From assembly GCA_040384265.1 (NCBI GenBank), contig JAZKJM010000005.1, forward strand, positions 301,166 through 365,165: a stretch of 64,000 nt of DNA, in the 5' to 3' direction. The notes beneath the pieces are model-generated. The model did no database searches and had not been told where the DNA came from. It was given only the letters and a program-made list of their open reading frames with translations. The first letter of the stretch is position 1; each line of letters starts with the position of its first letter. This document shows positions 54,663 to 63,679 of the stretch, in pieces. The position numbers and the translations under genes were made by a program. This stretch comes from Pseudomonadota bacterium (lineage in GTDB: Bacteria > Pseudomonadota > Alphaproteobacteria > Rickettsiales > UBA3002).

Positions 54663-54739
54663 GCGTCGCCGCGCTCGTGACAAATGCGCGACAGGAACGC
54701 ACCGCTTACCGGGCGTTGTGGATCGCGCTATCGCACGGT

Positions 54740-54769
54740 TTGACAAAGCGTTTTTGGCGGATCATAGAT
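54740..54769 (+). promoter_or_regulatory. Candidate promoter for the sdh genes
   Basis: A perfect -35 TTGACA at 54740-54745 and a weak -10 around CATAGAT at 54763-54769. The distance to the sdhC start at 54804 is suitable. Confidence 0.45.
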
Positions 54770-54803
54770 GGCGCACGCATCATACGCAGCCCAAGGGAAA
54801 CCC

Positions 54804-55202
54804 ATGAGCCAACTTCAGGACAACCGCCCGCTTTCGCCGCATCTTGGCATTTATCGCTGGCAGATCAGTAACACGCTGTCGATCCTCCACCGCCTGACGG
54901 GGGTGGGCCTCACGCTCGGCCTCGTGCCGTTTGCGTTGTGGCTGTGGGCCGCGGCCTATGACCCGGCGCTGTTTGACTGCCTGAGCACGGCTGCCGCAAG
55001 CATTATCGGCAAACTGTTTTTGTTTGGGTGGACGGTGGCGTTTTACTACCATCTGGGCAATGGCATCCGCCATTTGAACTGGGATCTCGGCCGCGGGTTC
55101 AAGCTCGATGAAATGGCCGCTTCCGGCTGGGTGGTGGTGTCGTTCGCGGTGTTCATCAGCATCTTTACCTGGGTGCTTATCTACCAGAAAGTGGGGCTCT
55201 AA
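54804..55202 (+). CDS. sdhC: Succinate dehydrogenase cytochrome b556 subunit
   Basis: A membrane anchor of complex II; 132 residues from ATG 54804 behind AAGGGAA. Three membrane segments are visible, with SILHRLTGVGL (Ser/Arg near quinone) and HLGNGIRHLNWD, whose His is the likely haem ligand. Overlaps sdhD by one base (TAATG). Confidence 0.95.
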   Translation: MSQLQDNRPLSPHLGIYRWQISNTLSILHRLTGVGLTLGLVPFALWLWAAAYDPALFDCLSTAAASIIGKLFLFGWTVAFYYHLGNGIRHLNWDLGRGFKLDEMAASGWVVVSFAVFISIFTWVLIYQKVGL

Positions 55203-55603
55203 TGCACGACGCACACGCATCCTTGCGCACGCCGATCAAGCGCGCGCGCGGCCTTGGCTCCGCGAAGGACGGCACCGGCCATTTCTGGCTGCAACGGGTG
55301 AGCGCGGTGGCGCTGATTCCGCTGACGGTGTGGTTCATGGTGTCGCTGATTACGCACCTCATTGGCGCAGATCGCGCGGGCGTGGCGCAGTGGCTTTCGC
55401 ACCCGCTGGTGGCGCTGGCGATGGCGGCGCTAATTGCGGCGATGTTTATCCATGCGCGGCTTGGGATTCAGGTCATCGTCGAGGATTATGTCCATCACGA
55501 GGGCAAGAAAATCGTCGCGCTGCTGCTCAATAATGCACTCATTCTCGGCTTTGGTGGGGCGTCGCTTTTCGCCATCGCCCGGCTTCACTTCATCGGGATA
55601 TAA
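55202..55603 (+). CDS. sdhD: Succinate dehydrogenase membrane anchor subunit
   Basis: The second membrane anchor; 133 residues, three membrane segments. GLGSAKDGTGHFWLQRVSAV is the typical N-terminal region, and FIHARLGIQVIVEDYVH carries the haem-side His. Four bases before sdhA. Confidence 0.95.
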   Translation: MHDAHASLRTPIKRARGLGSAKDGTGHFWLQRVSAVALIPLTVWFMVSLITHLIGADRAGVAQWLSHPLVALAMAALIAAMFIHARLGIQVIVEDYVHHEGKKIVALLLNNALILGFGGASLFAIARLHFIGI

Positions 55604-55606
55604 CAC

Positions 55607-57442
55607 ATGGCCGACGCTCCAAAACTCGACTTTTCCGCACCCAGCATCAACGGGCGCGCCTACCCCATCACGGATCACTATTACGATGTGATCGTCGTCG
55701 GCGCCGGTGGCGCGGGCTTGCGCGCCACGTTTGGCATGGCGGCCGAAGGCTTAAGCACCGCCTGCCTGACCAAAGTGTTCCCCACGCGCTCGCACACAGT
55801 GGCGGCGCAAGGCGGCATTTCGGCGGCCCTTGGCAACATGGGGCCCGATGACTGGCGCTGGCATTTTTACGATACGATCAAGGGCGCCGATTGGCTGGGC
55901 GACCAGGACGCGATCGAATATATGTGCAAAAATGCGCCCGCGGCGATTATCGAGCTGGAGCATTACGGCGTGCCGTTTTCGCGCACCAAGGAAGGCAAAA
56001 TTTATCAACGCCCGTTCGGCGGCATGACGACCGATTACGGCAACGGCCCGGCGGCACAGCGCACCTGCGCGGCGGCGGATCGTACCGGCCACGCGATTTT
56101 GCACACGCTGTATACGCAGGCGCTGCGCCATAAGGCGAAGTTCTTCGTTGAATATTTCGCGCTCGATATGCTGATGACGGATGATGGCGAATGCCGCGGC
56201 GTGCTCGCCTGGAACCTGGATGACGGCACGCTGCACCGCTTCTGGGGCCAGCAGACGCTGCTCGCCACCGGCGGTTATGGTCGGGCATATTTCTCGGCAA
56301 CCTCCGCCCACACCTGCACCGGCGACGGCGGCGGCATGGCGATCCGCGCCGGCGTGCCGATGCAGGATATGGAGTTTGTGCAGTTCCACCCCACCGGCGT
56401 CTATGGCGCGGGCTGCCTCATCACCGAAGGTGCGCGCGGTGAAGGCGGGTATCTCGTCAACAGTGAGGGTGAGCGCTTCATGGAGCGCTATGCACCGTCT
56501 GCCAAGGATCTCGCCAGCCGCGATGTGGTGAGCCGCGCGATGACGATGGAAATCCGCGAAGGCCGCGGCGTTGGGCCGGAGAAGGATCATATTTTCCTGC
56601 ATCTGGATCATCTGGATGCTTCCGTGCTGCATGCCCGCCTGCCGGGCATTTCGGAAACGGCGAAAGTGTTTGCGAACGTGGATGTGACCAAGCAGCCGAT
56701 TCCGGTGCAGCCGACGGTGCATTACAACATGGGCGGTGTGCCGACCAATTACCACGGCGAAGTGGTGACGCTGAAAAACGGCAACCCGGATACGGTGGTG
56801 CCCGGCCTGATGGCGATTGGTGAAGCGGGCTGCGTGTCCGTCCACGGCGCGAACCGCCTTGGCTCCAACTCGTTGCTCGATCTGGTGGTGTTTGGCCGCG
56901 CTGCGGCGCACCGCGCACGCGACACGGTAAAAAAGGGCCTGAAAGTGGCCCCCGCTCCCGCTTCCGCGACCGAGAAGGCACTCGCCCGCTTCGATAAAAT
57001 TCGTTATGCGGACGGCTCACAAACCACTGCAACGATCCGCCGTAACATGCAGAAAGTGATGCAGAATGATGCCGCCGTGTTCCGCACGCAGGAAACGCTG
57101 GCGGAAGGCTGCAAGAAAATCAAGGGCGTCTATGATTCCTACAGCGAACTCAAGGTTTCCGATCGCGGGCTGGTGTTCAACACCGACCTGGTCGAGGCGT
57201 GCGAGCTGGATAACCTGCGCGCACAAGCGCTGGTGACGCTGGTCAGCGCCGAGAACCGCAAGGAATCGCGCGGCGCCCACGCCCGCGAGGATTTCTCCGA
57301 GCGCGACGACGTGAACTGGATGAAACACACCATCTGCTGGCTGGACGATAAGGGGAATCACAAAATCGATTACCGCCCCGTCCACACCAAAACCCTCACC
57401 GATGAGGTGAGCTACATTCCTCCGAAAAAGCGGGTCTATTAA
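55607..57442 (+). CDS. sdhA: Succinate dehydrogenase flavoprotein subunit
   Basis: The catalytic subunit with covalent FAD; 611 residues. [18 protein letters not shown] binds FAD and the FAD-linked His is in [17 protein letters not shown] (about residues 64-80). [21 protein letters not shown] and the catalytic Arg region follow. The end YIPPKKRVY is typical. Its stop overlaps the start of a small exported protein gene rather than leading to sdhB. Confidence 0.98.
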   Translation: MADAPKLDFSAPSINGRAYPITDHYYDVIVVGAGGAGLRATFGMAAEGLSTACLTKVFPTRSHTVAAQGGISAALGNMGPDDWRWHFYDTIKGADWLGDQDAIEYMCKNAPAAIIELEHYGVPFSRTKEGKIYQRPFGGMTTDYGNGPAAQRTCAAADRTGHAILHTLYTQALRHKAKFFVEYFALDMLMTDDGECRGVLAWNLDDGTLHRFWGQQTLLATGGYGRAYFSATSAHTCTGDGGGMAIRAGVPMQDMEFVQFHPTGVYGAGCLITEGARGEGGYLVNSEGERFMERYAPSAKDLASRDVVSRAMTMEIREGRGVGPEKDHIFLHLDHLDASVLHARLPGISETAKVFANVDVTKQPIPVQPTVHYNMGGVPTNYHGEVVTLKNGNPDTVVPGLMAIGEAGCVSVHGANRLGSNSLLDLVVFGRAAAHRARDTVKKGLKVAPAPASATEKALARFDKIRYADGSQTTATIRRNMQKVMQNDAAVFRTQETLAEGCKKIKGVYDSYSELKVSDRGLVFNTDLVEACELDNLRAQALVTLVSAENRKESRGAHAREDFSERDDVNWMKHTICWLDDKGNHKIDYRPVHTKTLTDEVSYIPPKKRVY

Positions 57443-58014
57443 TGCGCTACGCACTGGCATTGTTGGTGACTTTGCTGATCGCGCCCACCAGTTGGGCCGC
57501 GACGGCAGATGTCGTCAATCAATGCACAGAGCTACACAAGATAGAGCCAAACCGATTTTTATGTTTTGAAGGCTCAAGTGGCTGGGTTTACGAGAAGGTA
57601 AGCATTTATGAAAGCGACAGCTTGAAGCCCGCGCCAGATGGGCTGTATGGCACCATGGGCAGCAGTGCCCTTCTTCTCGTTTCCCACGGAAAGGCAATGC
57701 CGTTTGGCAGTTCCTCCTACCTGAAAGAGGAACGCGTTGTTAGCTTCTTTAACGATCAGCACGACGCGCATAAGGCATATTTCTGCAAGTATCCCTCATA
57801 CATCACGCAAAAGGACTCGGAGCGTTCGTATGTGGTGGGCTATAAGCCGGGCAGCTGCGCACCCGTGCCGGATGGGAATTACCAAGCCAAAGGTGGGCTG
57901 GAATATTCGGTGCATAGCGGCACTCTGTTTGAAAAAGGCGCGCCCAACGGTATGACCTGCTTTCACAATTGGGCCCATGGTAAGGAAGTACTGGAATGCG
58001 AGGATCGAAATTAA
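57442..58014 (+). CDS. Exported Cys-rich protein of unknown function
   Basis: A 190-residue protein overlapping sdhA by one base (TAATG), with a signal peptide ending SWAA. It has Cys at QCTEL, FLCFEG, FCKYP, SCAPVPDG, TCFHN and LECED. The last 50 residues resemble the next gene product: CxxxPDxxY, GL, V, G, then two Cys around a HGKE/NGKE motif. The N-terminal half may be a diverged second copy (PAPDGLYG). Not recognised. Its place inside sdh suggests co-expression with complex II. Confidence 0.7.
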   Translation: MRYALALLVTLLIAPTSWAATADVVNQCTELHKIEPNRFLCFEGSSGWVYEKVSIYESDSLKPAPDGLYGTMGSSALLLVSHGKAMPFGSSSYLKEERVVSFFNDQHDAHKAYFCKYPSYITQKDSERSYVVGYKPGSCAPVPDGNYQAKGGLEYSVHSGTLFEKGAPNGMTCFHNWAHGKEVLECEDRN

Positions 58015-58325
58015 TGCGCTCCTTGCTTCGCATATTGCCGTTGATTGCCCTTGCCGCCTGCGGCGCGGCGAGTGATTCGGCGCCGTTGCCGGGTAACCAG
58101 GGGACGCTGAAATTCGCCACCGGCAAAAGCGGGCGGCTCGACCGGGTGCTGCTGTGCCGCCACGATGCCTGCGTCACCGCGCCGGACAATGAATACAAGA
58201 CCGCCTGGGGCCTGACGGTGCCGGTCATCAACGGCCATATCCGCTATGCGGAACAGCCAAACCTTCCCTGCCGCTACCAGCCCATCAACGGCAAGGAACA
58301 CATCACCTGCGCAGGCCACCCATGA
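58014..58325 (+). CDS. Small lipoprotein related to the preceding protein
   Basis: A 103-residue lipoprotein from ATG 58014 (TAATG overlap) with lipobox LAAC near residue 16. The mature part shares the pattern CVTAPDNEY, GLTVPVINGHI, LPCRYQ and NGKEHITC with the C-terminal part of the upstream protein. It overlaps the protease gene by 4 bases. Function unknown. Confidence 0.7.
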   Translation: MRSLLRILPLIALAACGAASDSAPLPGNQGTLKFATGKSGRLDRVLLCRHDACVTAPDNEYKTAWGLTVPVINGHIRYAEQPNLPCRYQPINGKEHITCAGHP

Positions 58326-59146
58326 TGCGCCACGCCCTCATCCCACTGCTACTGCTGACGCTCGCTGCCTGCGCGACGCCGACGACGCGCCCGCCCGGCT
58401 TCGCGGATGCGGAGTGGAAGGCGGAGCAAGCGGCCCAAGCGGCGGCGGCAAGCAAAGCCCCCATCGCCTTCAACGCGAAGAAGAATTATGGCCATAAGCA
58501 GGTGGCTGCGCTTTCCGGGCGGCTGAACCCGATTGCCCGACGCATCGAAAAAGCATCGGCCAGCCTGTGCCGCGACGTGACGGTGGCGGGCACGAACTGC
58601 GCATTCGAGGTGCTGCTTGACCCCACGAAGCATGATTTGAACGCCCATGCGGATGGGCAGAATGTGATTATCTATCCAGCGATGGTGGATTTTGTGCGCA
58701 ACGACAGCCAGCTTGGGTTTGTGATCGCCCATGAATTTGCGCATAACATGATGGAACATATCGATGCGCAGAAACAGAATACGACGATTGGCCTGTTGCT
58801 TGGCGCGGTGGCTGATGTGGCGGCGGGAGCCGGCGGTATCAACACACAAGGCGCGTTTGGTGAGCTGGGCAGCAGCCAGGGCACGTTGAGCTATTCCTCG
58901 GATTTCGAGGCGGAAGCGGATTATGTCGGGCTGTATATCCTTGCGCGGGCTGGGTTTCGCATCGAGGAAGCGCCTGACTTGTGGCGCATGATGTCGCAGG
59001 CGGAGCCGGACGCGATCTATATCGCGCGCAGCCACCCGACCAACCCGGCGCGCACGCTGGCGATGACCAAAACTGTTGCTGAAATCCGCGCGAAGCAACG
59101 CGCGCGGCAGCCGCTTATTCCCAACATTCGCATGCCTGACGCTTAA
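58322..59146 (+). CDS. M48-family metalloprotease lipoprotein
   Basis: A 274-residue periplasmic lipoprotein (lipobox LAAC near residue 17). The zinc site is HEFAHNMMEH (about 139-148) with the third ligand Glu in FEAEADYVGLYIL; SHPTNPART is the usual C-terminal motif. Related proteases (BepA/LoiP-like) maintain outer-membrane proteins. It is placed between sdhA and sdhB, 9 bases before sdhB. Confidence 0.9.
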   Translation: MMRHALIPLLLLTLAACATPTTRPPGFADAEWKAEQAAQAAAASKAPIAFNAKKNYGHKQVAALSGRLNPIARRIEKASASLCRDVTVAGTNCAFEVLLDPTKHDLNAHADGQNVIIYPAMVDFVRNDSQLGFVIAHEFAHNMMEHIDAQKQNTTIGLLLGAVADVAAGAGGINTQGAFGELGSSQGTLSYSSDFEAEADYVGLYILARAGFRIEEAPDLWRMMSQAEPDAIYIARSHPTNPARTLAMTKTVAEIRAKQRARQPLIPNIRMPDA

Positions 59147-59155
59147 GGAGCATTT

Positions 59156-59959
59156 ATGGCCGAGTTTTCACTGCCGACCAATTCCAAGATTTCCAAAGAG
59201 AGCCATCACTTCGATGCGCCTGCGGGGGCGACGAAGGTGAAGGTGTTCAACGTCTATCGTTGGGACCCGGAAGATATGGGGCCGGATGGCAAACCGCGCA
59301 ACCCGCGGGTGGATCGCTTCGAGATCGACCTCGATGCCTGCGCGCCGATGGTGCTGGATGCGCTGATTAAAATGAAGGACGAGATGGACCCGTCCCTCAC
59401 CTTCCGCCGCTCCTGCCGCGAGGGTATCTGCGGCTCCTGCGCGATGAACATCGATGGCAGCAACACGCTGGCTTGCACCAAATCGATCCACGACATCAAG
59501 GGCGAGGTGAATATTTACCCGCTGCCGCATATGAAAGTGGTGAAGGATCTGGTGCCGGATATGAACCATTTCTACGCGCAGTATGAATCGATCGAGCCGT
59601 GGCTGAAGACGGATTCGCCTGCCGCCAACAACGCCGAACGCCTGCAATCGCCCGAAGACCGCGAAAAGCTGGATGGGTTGTATGAATGCATCCTGTGCGC
59701 CTGCTGCTCGACCTCGTGCCCGAGCTACTGGTGGAACCCCGACCGCTATCTGGGCCCGGCCATCCTGCTGCATGCATATCGCTGGATCATCGATAGCCGC
59801 GACGAAAAAACCGGCGACCGGCTGGATGACATCGAAGATCCGTTCAAGCTCTATCGCTGCCACACGATCATGAACTGCGCCAAGGCCTGCCCCAAAGGGC
59901 TGAACCCGGCCAAGGCCATCGCCGAGATCAAGAAGCTGATGGTGGCGCGCAAGGTCTAG
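59156..59959 (+). CDS. sdhB: Succinate dehydrogenase iron-sulfur subunit
   Basis: Carries electrons from FAD to quinone; 267 residues. The [2Fe-2S] ligands are in [16 protein letters not shown] (about 84-99) with a later LACTKSI; the [4Fe-4S] in [16 protein letters not shown] and the [3Fe-4S] in [23 protein letters not shown] precedes the start. It is separated from sdhA by three genes. Confidence 0.98.
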   Translation: MAEFSLPTNSKISKESHHFDAPAGATKVKVFNVYRWDPEDMGPDGKPRNPRVDRFEIDLDACAPMVLDALIKMKDEMDPSLTFRRSCREGICGSCAMNIDGSNTLACTKSIHDIKGEVNIYPLPHMKVVKDLVPDMNHFYAQYESIEPWLKTDSPAANNAERLQSPEDREKLDGLYECILCACCSTSCPSYWWNPDRYLGPAILLHAYRWIIDSRDEKTGDRLDDIEDPFKLYRCHTIMNCAKACPKGLNPAKAIAEIKKLMVARKV

Positions 59960-60101
59960 CGGATTGTGGCATAAATACAGTCACTTGGAATTTTAGATGG
60001 GAATTAGCGATAATCCCATGCGAAATTAAGGATGTCTTTAGCATTGCCTGTTATGGTTGTTTGTGAAGCCTCACTACTCATCTTTTGCGAAAGAGCACCC
60101 T

Positions 60102-60896
60102 ATGAATCGCCAGCAGCATAAAGCAACCCAGGCATTTTCGCTGGTTGAACTTTCCATTGTTCTTGTGATCCTCGGCCTGCTGGTCGGGGGGATTCTCTCC
60201 GGTCAGTCGCTCATCCGCGCCGCGGAATTGCGCTCCGTCAGCACGGAATTCGGGCGTTATAGCACTGCCATCGGCACCTTCCGCGACAAATATTTCGCGC
60301 TGCCGGGGGATATGAGCAATGCGACCAGCTTCTGGACAACGAACGGTAACGGCGATGGCGACGGCACCGTTGAACTAACCACGACTGCGGGCGCTGCAGC
60401 TGCCGCGACCAACGAAGTCTCGACATTCTGGATCGACTTAGCCAGCGCAGGCCTTGTCGAGGGTTCCTACACCTACACTGCCGCTACTTCGACCAGCGTC
60501 TGCGGTACGATGACCGCTGGGACGAACAACCCGAAAGCCAAAATGGGGAATGCTGGCTGGAACGCGCTGTATCTTGGCACGGTCGCCGCGGCTGGCGTGA
60601 TCTATTTTGACGGCACCTATGGCAACGTGTTCCTGTTCAATGCCGGCACGGCCTGCGGTACGGCGACCGCAACCACGGGTGTGCTCAAACCAGAGGAAGC
60701 ATGGAACATCGACACCAAACTGGATGATGGTAAGCCCGCTACCGGTGGCGTTCTCTCGCTGGAAAGCCAGGGTTTGACGGCGGGCACGGGTTGCTCCAGC
60801 ATCGATGCTGGCGCGGGCTCACTTGTCGCCTCGGTCTACAGCCTTGCCAACACCTCCAGCACCGCGTGTTCGCTGGTGTTCAAGAGCGGCTACTAG
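60102..60896 (+). CDS. Type IV pilin/pseudopilin-like protein
   Basis: A 264-residue protein with a prepilin N-terminus: after a short basic leader, AFSLVELSIVLVILGLLVGG carries the methylated Phe and Glu5 of class III signal sequences. The remaining part is Gly/Thr/Ala-rich with GNGDGDG and several Cys, as in minor pilins or type II secretion pseudopilins. No peptidase or assembly gene is adjacent. A strong terminator follows. Confidence 0.8.
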   Translation: MNRQQHKATQAFSLVELSIVLVILGLLVGGILSGQSLIRAAELRSVSTEFGRYSTAIGTFRDKYFALPGDMSNATSFWTTNGNGDGDGTVELTTTAGAAAAATNEVSTFWIDLASAGLVEGSYTYTAATSTSVCGTMTAGTNNPKAKMGNAGWNALYLGTVAAAGVIYFDGTYGNVFLFNAGTACGTATATTGVLKPEEAWNIDTKLDDGKPATGGVLSLESQGLTAGTGCSSIDAGAGSLVASVYSLANTSSTACSLVFKSGY

Positions 60897-60926
60897 TTAG
60901 GGTTTCACCCACGCTACGACACACCA

Positions 60927-60956
60927 AGCCCCGCCAGTGATGGCGGGGCTTTTTTG
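60927..60956 (+). terminator. Intrinsic terminator after the pilin-like gene
   Basis: AGCCCCGCCA and TGGCGGGGCT form a perfect 10-bp stem with loop GTGA, followed by T residues. Confidence 0.9.
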
Positions 60957-61010
60957 TTGGTTGAATGTATTGCCACCCATCAGCACCACGCCAGGGCCAT
61001 CCGCCGAAAA

Positions 61011-61101
61011 CCCCTCCCCCAGAGGGGGAGGATGGGTGGGGGCGTTCGATACTCCGAGTGCTGAATGCCCCCACCCCAACCCTCCCCCTCTGGGGGAGGG
61101 A
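61011..61101. repeat. CTCCCCC-type palindromic repeat, related to the TPR-flanking repeat
   Basis: Terminal hairpins CCCTCCCCCAGAGGGGGAGG and CCTCCCCCTCTGGGGGAGG frame a core CGTTCGATACTCCGAGTGCT that shares TACTCCGAGT with the 98-bp repeats at 8834 and 9682. It is the third family member in the window, diverged in sequence. Confidence 0.8.
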
Positions 61102-61122
61102 GTTTATCTCGTACCCACAACG

Positions 61123-61152
61123 AAAAAGGCCCCGCCGTTGCTGGCGGGGCCT
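61123..61152 (-). terminator. Intrinsic terminator of carD
   Basis: AGGCCCCGCC and GGCGGGGCCT form a 10-bp stem; on the minus strand it is followed by five T, 30 bases after the carD stop. Confidence 0.85.
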
Positions 61153-61181
61153 TTAGTATTGCTAGTAGATGATGCTGCGAA

Positions 61182-62117
61182 CTATGCAGCCATCGCTGCT
61201 TGTTTGCGCAGCACTTTCAGCAGGCGATCCTGGGCGTCTTTGATGTCCACCCGTTCCGATGCCGCAACTTCGCCGCACAGGCGGTGCATTGCGGTTTCGT
61301 AGATCATGCGCTCGCTGTAGGAACGCTCCGACTGATCGACGTTTTTATGCAGGTCACGCACCACTTCGGCGATGGCAACGAGATTGCCGGAATTGATTTT
61401 CGCCTCGTATTCCTGGGCGCGACGGCTCCACATGCCACGCGCGATTTTGGCGCGGCCTTTGAGGGTCGACAGCGCGCGGGTGATCTGGTCGTTGCTCGAA
61501 ATCGAGCGCAGGCCGGCGGCTTCCGCACGGCCAACCGGCACGCGCAGCGTCATTTTGTCTTTCTCGAAGGAAATCACGAACACCTTCAGCTCGTACTCGC
61601 CGATGGTCTCGGATTCATGGCCAAGGATTTTGCCGACGCCGTGGGTTGGGTAAACCACGTATTCACCGACGGCGAAGTTGTTCTTCTTGCCGTTGCTCGG
61701 TTGCGGCGGCACGACGAACATGGTGCGGCCACCGTTAGGGCGGGCGACCATGCCAAGCGGCGCTTTTTGTGCCGGAGCCGGTGCGCGATCCAGCGTCTTG
61801 CGCGTATCCACCATCGGCGCGGCGACGGGCTTTTGAACGGCCTTCACCACTGGTTTTGCAGCGACTTTGACGGCTGGCTTAACAGCGGCTTTTTTCGCGA
61901 CGACTTGTTTTGCAGGCGCTTTCACGCTTACTTTTTTAGCGGCGGTTTTTGCCACCGGCTTTTTGCTCACCGCTTTTTTAGCAGCGGCTTTCACGGGAGC
62001 GGATTTCTTGGCGATGGGTTTTTTGACGGCGGTTTTTGCGGTCGGTTTTTTGCTGGTTTTTGCTGGTACTTTCGATTTTGCGGTCACTTTGGATTTCGCG
62101 TTCGACTTGGTTGCCAT
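61182..62117 (-). CDS. carD: CarD-family transcription regulator with histone-H1-like N-terminal tail
   Basis: CarD/CdnL binds the RNA polymerase beta subunit and stabilises open promoters. Residues 147-311 are the CarD module (FAVGEYVVYPTHGVGKIL, then YELKVFVISFEKDKMTLRVPV and a helical C-terminal domain with GMWSRRAQEYEAKINSG). Residues 1-100 are almost only Lys, Ala, Pro and Val with AKK/PAK repeats, like histone H1 tails. Ordinary CarD proteins have about 160-170 residues. ATG 62117 is chosen; starts at 62135 or 62180 cannot be excluded. Confidence 0.92.
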   Translation of the reverse strand: MATKSNAKSKVTAKSKVPAKTSKKPTAKTAVKKPIAKKSAPVKAAAKKAVSKKPVAKTAAKKVSVKAPAKQVVAKKAAVKPAVKVAAKPVVKAVQKPVAAPMVDTRKTLDRAPAPAQKAPLGMVARPNGGRTMFVVPPQPSNGKKNNFAVGEYVVYPTHGVGKILGHESETIGEYELKVFVISFEKDKMTLRVPVGRAEAAGLRSISSNDQITRALSTLKGRAKIARGMWSRRAQEYEAKINSGNLVAIAEVVRDLHKNVDQSERSYSERMIYETAMHRLCGEVAASERVDIKDAQDRLLKVLRKQAAMAA

Positions 62118-62467
62118 ATTCGGTACACCTAACATTGAGACAGTGGGCGCGGACGCCGCGTTGCCTTTATCGTTAAACAAAAGCCCCTGCCCGTTGCATG
62201 GCGGGAGCCAGACCAGAGTACACTTGGATGCCGCAAGGATTCCTGTTCTGCCGAGGAATTCACTTGCGATTCATGTGTTATAGCACAAAATTCGGGCCAT
62301 TAAAATGGTAAAAATTTAGTTAATTTGCATTTATTGCAGTTGCGAAATAAAATTCACATGCAGATCAATGACTTGGACGGATCGCCCGGTTTATGATGCC
62401 ATCCATGAGTGGCATTTGGCGAGCGGGATCCCGTCGTTCGACGGGGTGACAGACGGAAAAGCGCGGG
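62118..62467. other. 350-bp intergenic region upstream of carD
   Basis: Bases 62283-62360 are AT-rich; on the minus strand TATAAC (62277-62282) could be a -10 for carD, giving a long leader. At 62426-62450 lies CCCGTCGTTCGACGGGGTGAC, one arm of the GTCACCCC-type repeat, just after the fdxA end. No gene seen. Confidence 0.5.
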
Positions 62468-62803
62468 CTAGTCCCCTGCCCCGGGGTTGGGGCTGAAGAG
62501 GGTTTCGTATTTGTTTTCGACGGTTTTGAAATCGTCCGCATCCGCCGGCGCTGGTTTCTTTTTGGTGATGACGGGCCATTGCATCGCGTAATCGCGGTTG
62601 ATTTCGACCCAGTTGAGCAGCTCCGGCGTTTCGGGCTTGATGGCTTCGACCGGGCATTCGGGCTCGCAGACGCCGCAATCGATGCATTCATCCGGATTGA
62701 TGGCGAGCATGTTCTCGCCCTCGTAGAAACAATCGACGGGGCAAACTTCCACGCAATCCGTGTATTTGCAACGGATGCAGCTATCGGTGACGACGAAGGT
62801 CAT
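62468..62803 (-). CDS. fdxA: Seven-iron ferredoxin FdxA
   Basis: A 111-residue electron carrier with one [3Fe-4S] and one [4Fe-4S] cluster. The ligands are in [18 protein letters not shown] (about 9-24) and [16 protein letters not shown] (about 40-55). A start at 62803 (MTFVVTDSC) fits the family and has AGGAAC-like sequence upstream. It lies 28 bases after ccmC on the same strand. Confidence 0.95.
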   Translation of the reverse strand: MTFVVTDSCIRCKYTDCVEVCPVDCFYEGENMLAINPDECIDCGVCEPECPVEAIKPETPELLNWVEINRDYAMQWPVITKKKPAPADADDFKTVENKYETLFSPNPGAGD

Positions 62804-62831
62804 GGGCAGTTCCTTTTGGTCATGACAAGCG

Positions 62832-63572
62832 TTAGTTGGGTTCAATCGCCGCGTTTTTACGCGCGATGCGCTGAATCTGCAAGCGGCGAAGTTTGACGGT
62901 TTTCAGCGCCGTATCCGCACGCACCAGCACGAGGGCGACAAACAGGAAGCTGAAGGCCGCAATCATCAGCAACAGCGGGGTAAGCATGGAACCATCGATG
63001 CTGGGGCCGCCGCTGCGCAGGATGCTGGGGCCCTGATGTAGGCTGTTCCACCACTCCACGGAATATTTGATGATCGGCAGGTTGATGGCGCCGATGAGGG
63101 CGATCCACGCGGCGGCGATCTTGACGCGTTCGGTATGGTCGCCACTGGCGGCAACGGCAAGATAGCCCAGATAGAGCAGCTGGAGGACGAGCATGCTGGT
63201 CAGCCGCGCATCCCACACCCAGTAGGCGCCCCAGGTTGGCTTGCCCCACAGCATGCCGGTGATGAGGGTGATGAGGGTGAACACCGCGCCGATGGGGGCG
63301 GATTCGCGCGCCAGCACATCCGCCACCGGATGCCGCCAGATGAGGAAACTGGCCGACATGAGGGCCATGAAGCCATAAACCGCGCTGGCCATCCAGGCGG
63401 CGGGGACGTGGATATACATGATGCGCACCATCGCGCCTTGCTGGTAATCGGCGGGGGCGAGATACGCCAAGTAAAGCCCAAGCGTGCCGCATAGCAGCGT
63501 GAGCGCCACCGCGATGGGCTGCACGACCGCGCTGATGCGTTGGAATTGGGCAGGGCTGGCGAAACGGTGCAT
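62832..63572 (-). CDS. ccmC: Haem exporter membrane protein CcmC
   Basis: It delivers haem to CcmE in cytochrome c maturation. It has 246 residues and six membrane segments. The haem-handling motif [13 protein letters not shown] (about 123-135) and conserved periplasmic His residues (IHVPAAWM and SLHQGPS) are present. Other ccm genes are not in view. Confidence 0.95.
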   Translation of the reverse strand: MHRFASPAQFQRISAVVQPIAVALTLLCGTLGLYLAYLAPADYQQGAMVRIMYIHVPAAWMASAVYGFMALMSASFLIWRHPVADVLARESAPIGAVFTLITLITGMLWGKPTWGAYWVWDARLTSMLVLQLLYLGYLAVAASGDHTERVKIAAAWIALIGAINLPIIKYSVEWWNSLHQGPSILRSGGPSIDGSMLTPLLLMIAAFSFLFVALVLVRADTALKTVKLRRLQIQRIARKNAAIEPN

Positions 63573-63679
63573 GGGATCCTAAACTTAAACACTCGGCTGG
63601 GTGTACGTTATCATTTATCATTCCCGCTCACGCGGGATTGGGTTAAGCCTTCTCTATACTTTTTGAGGGAAACTGCAAT

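Noticed and set aside
54677-54694. PHO-like site before sdhC
   Set aside because: GTGACAA and GCGACAG with 4-base spacing match only about 13 of 18 positions and point away from sdhC, with no gene on the other strand to serve.
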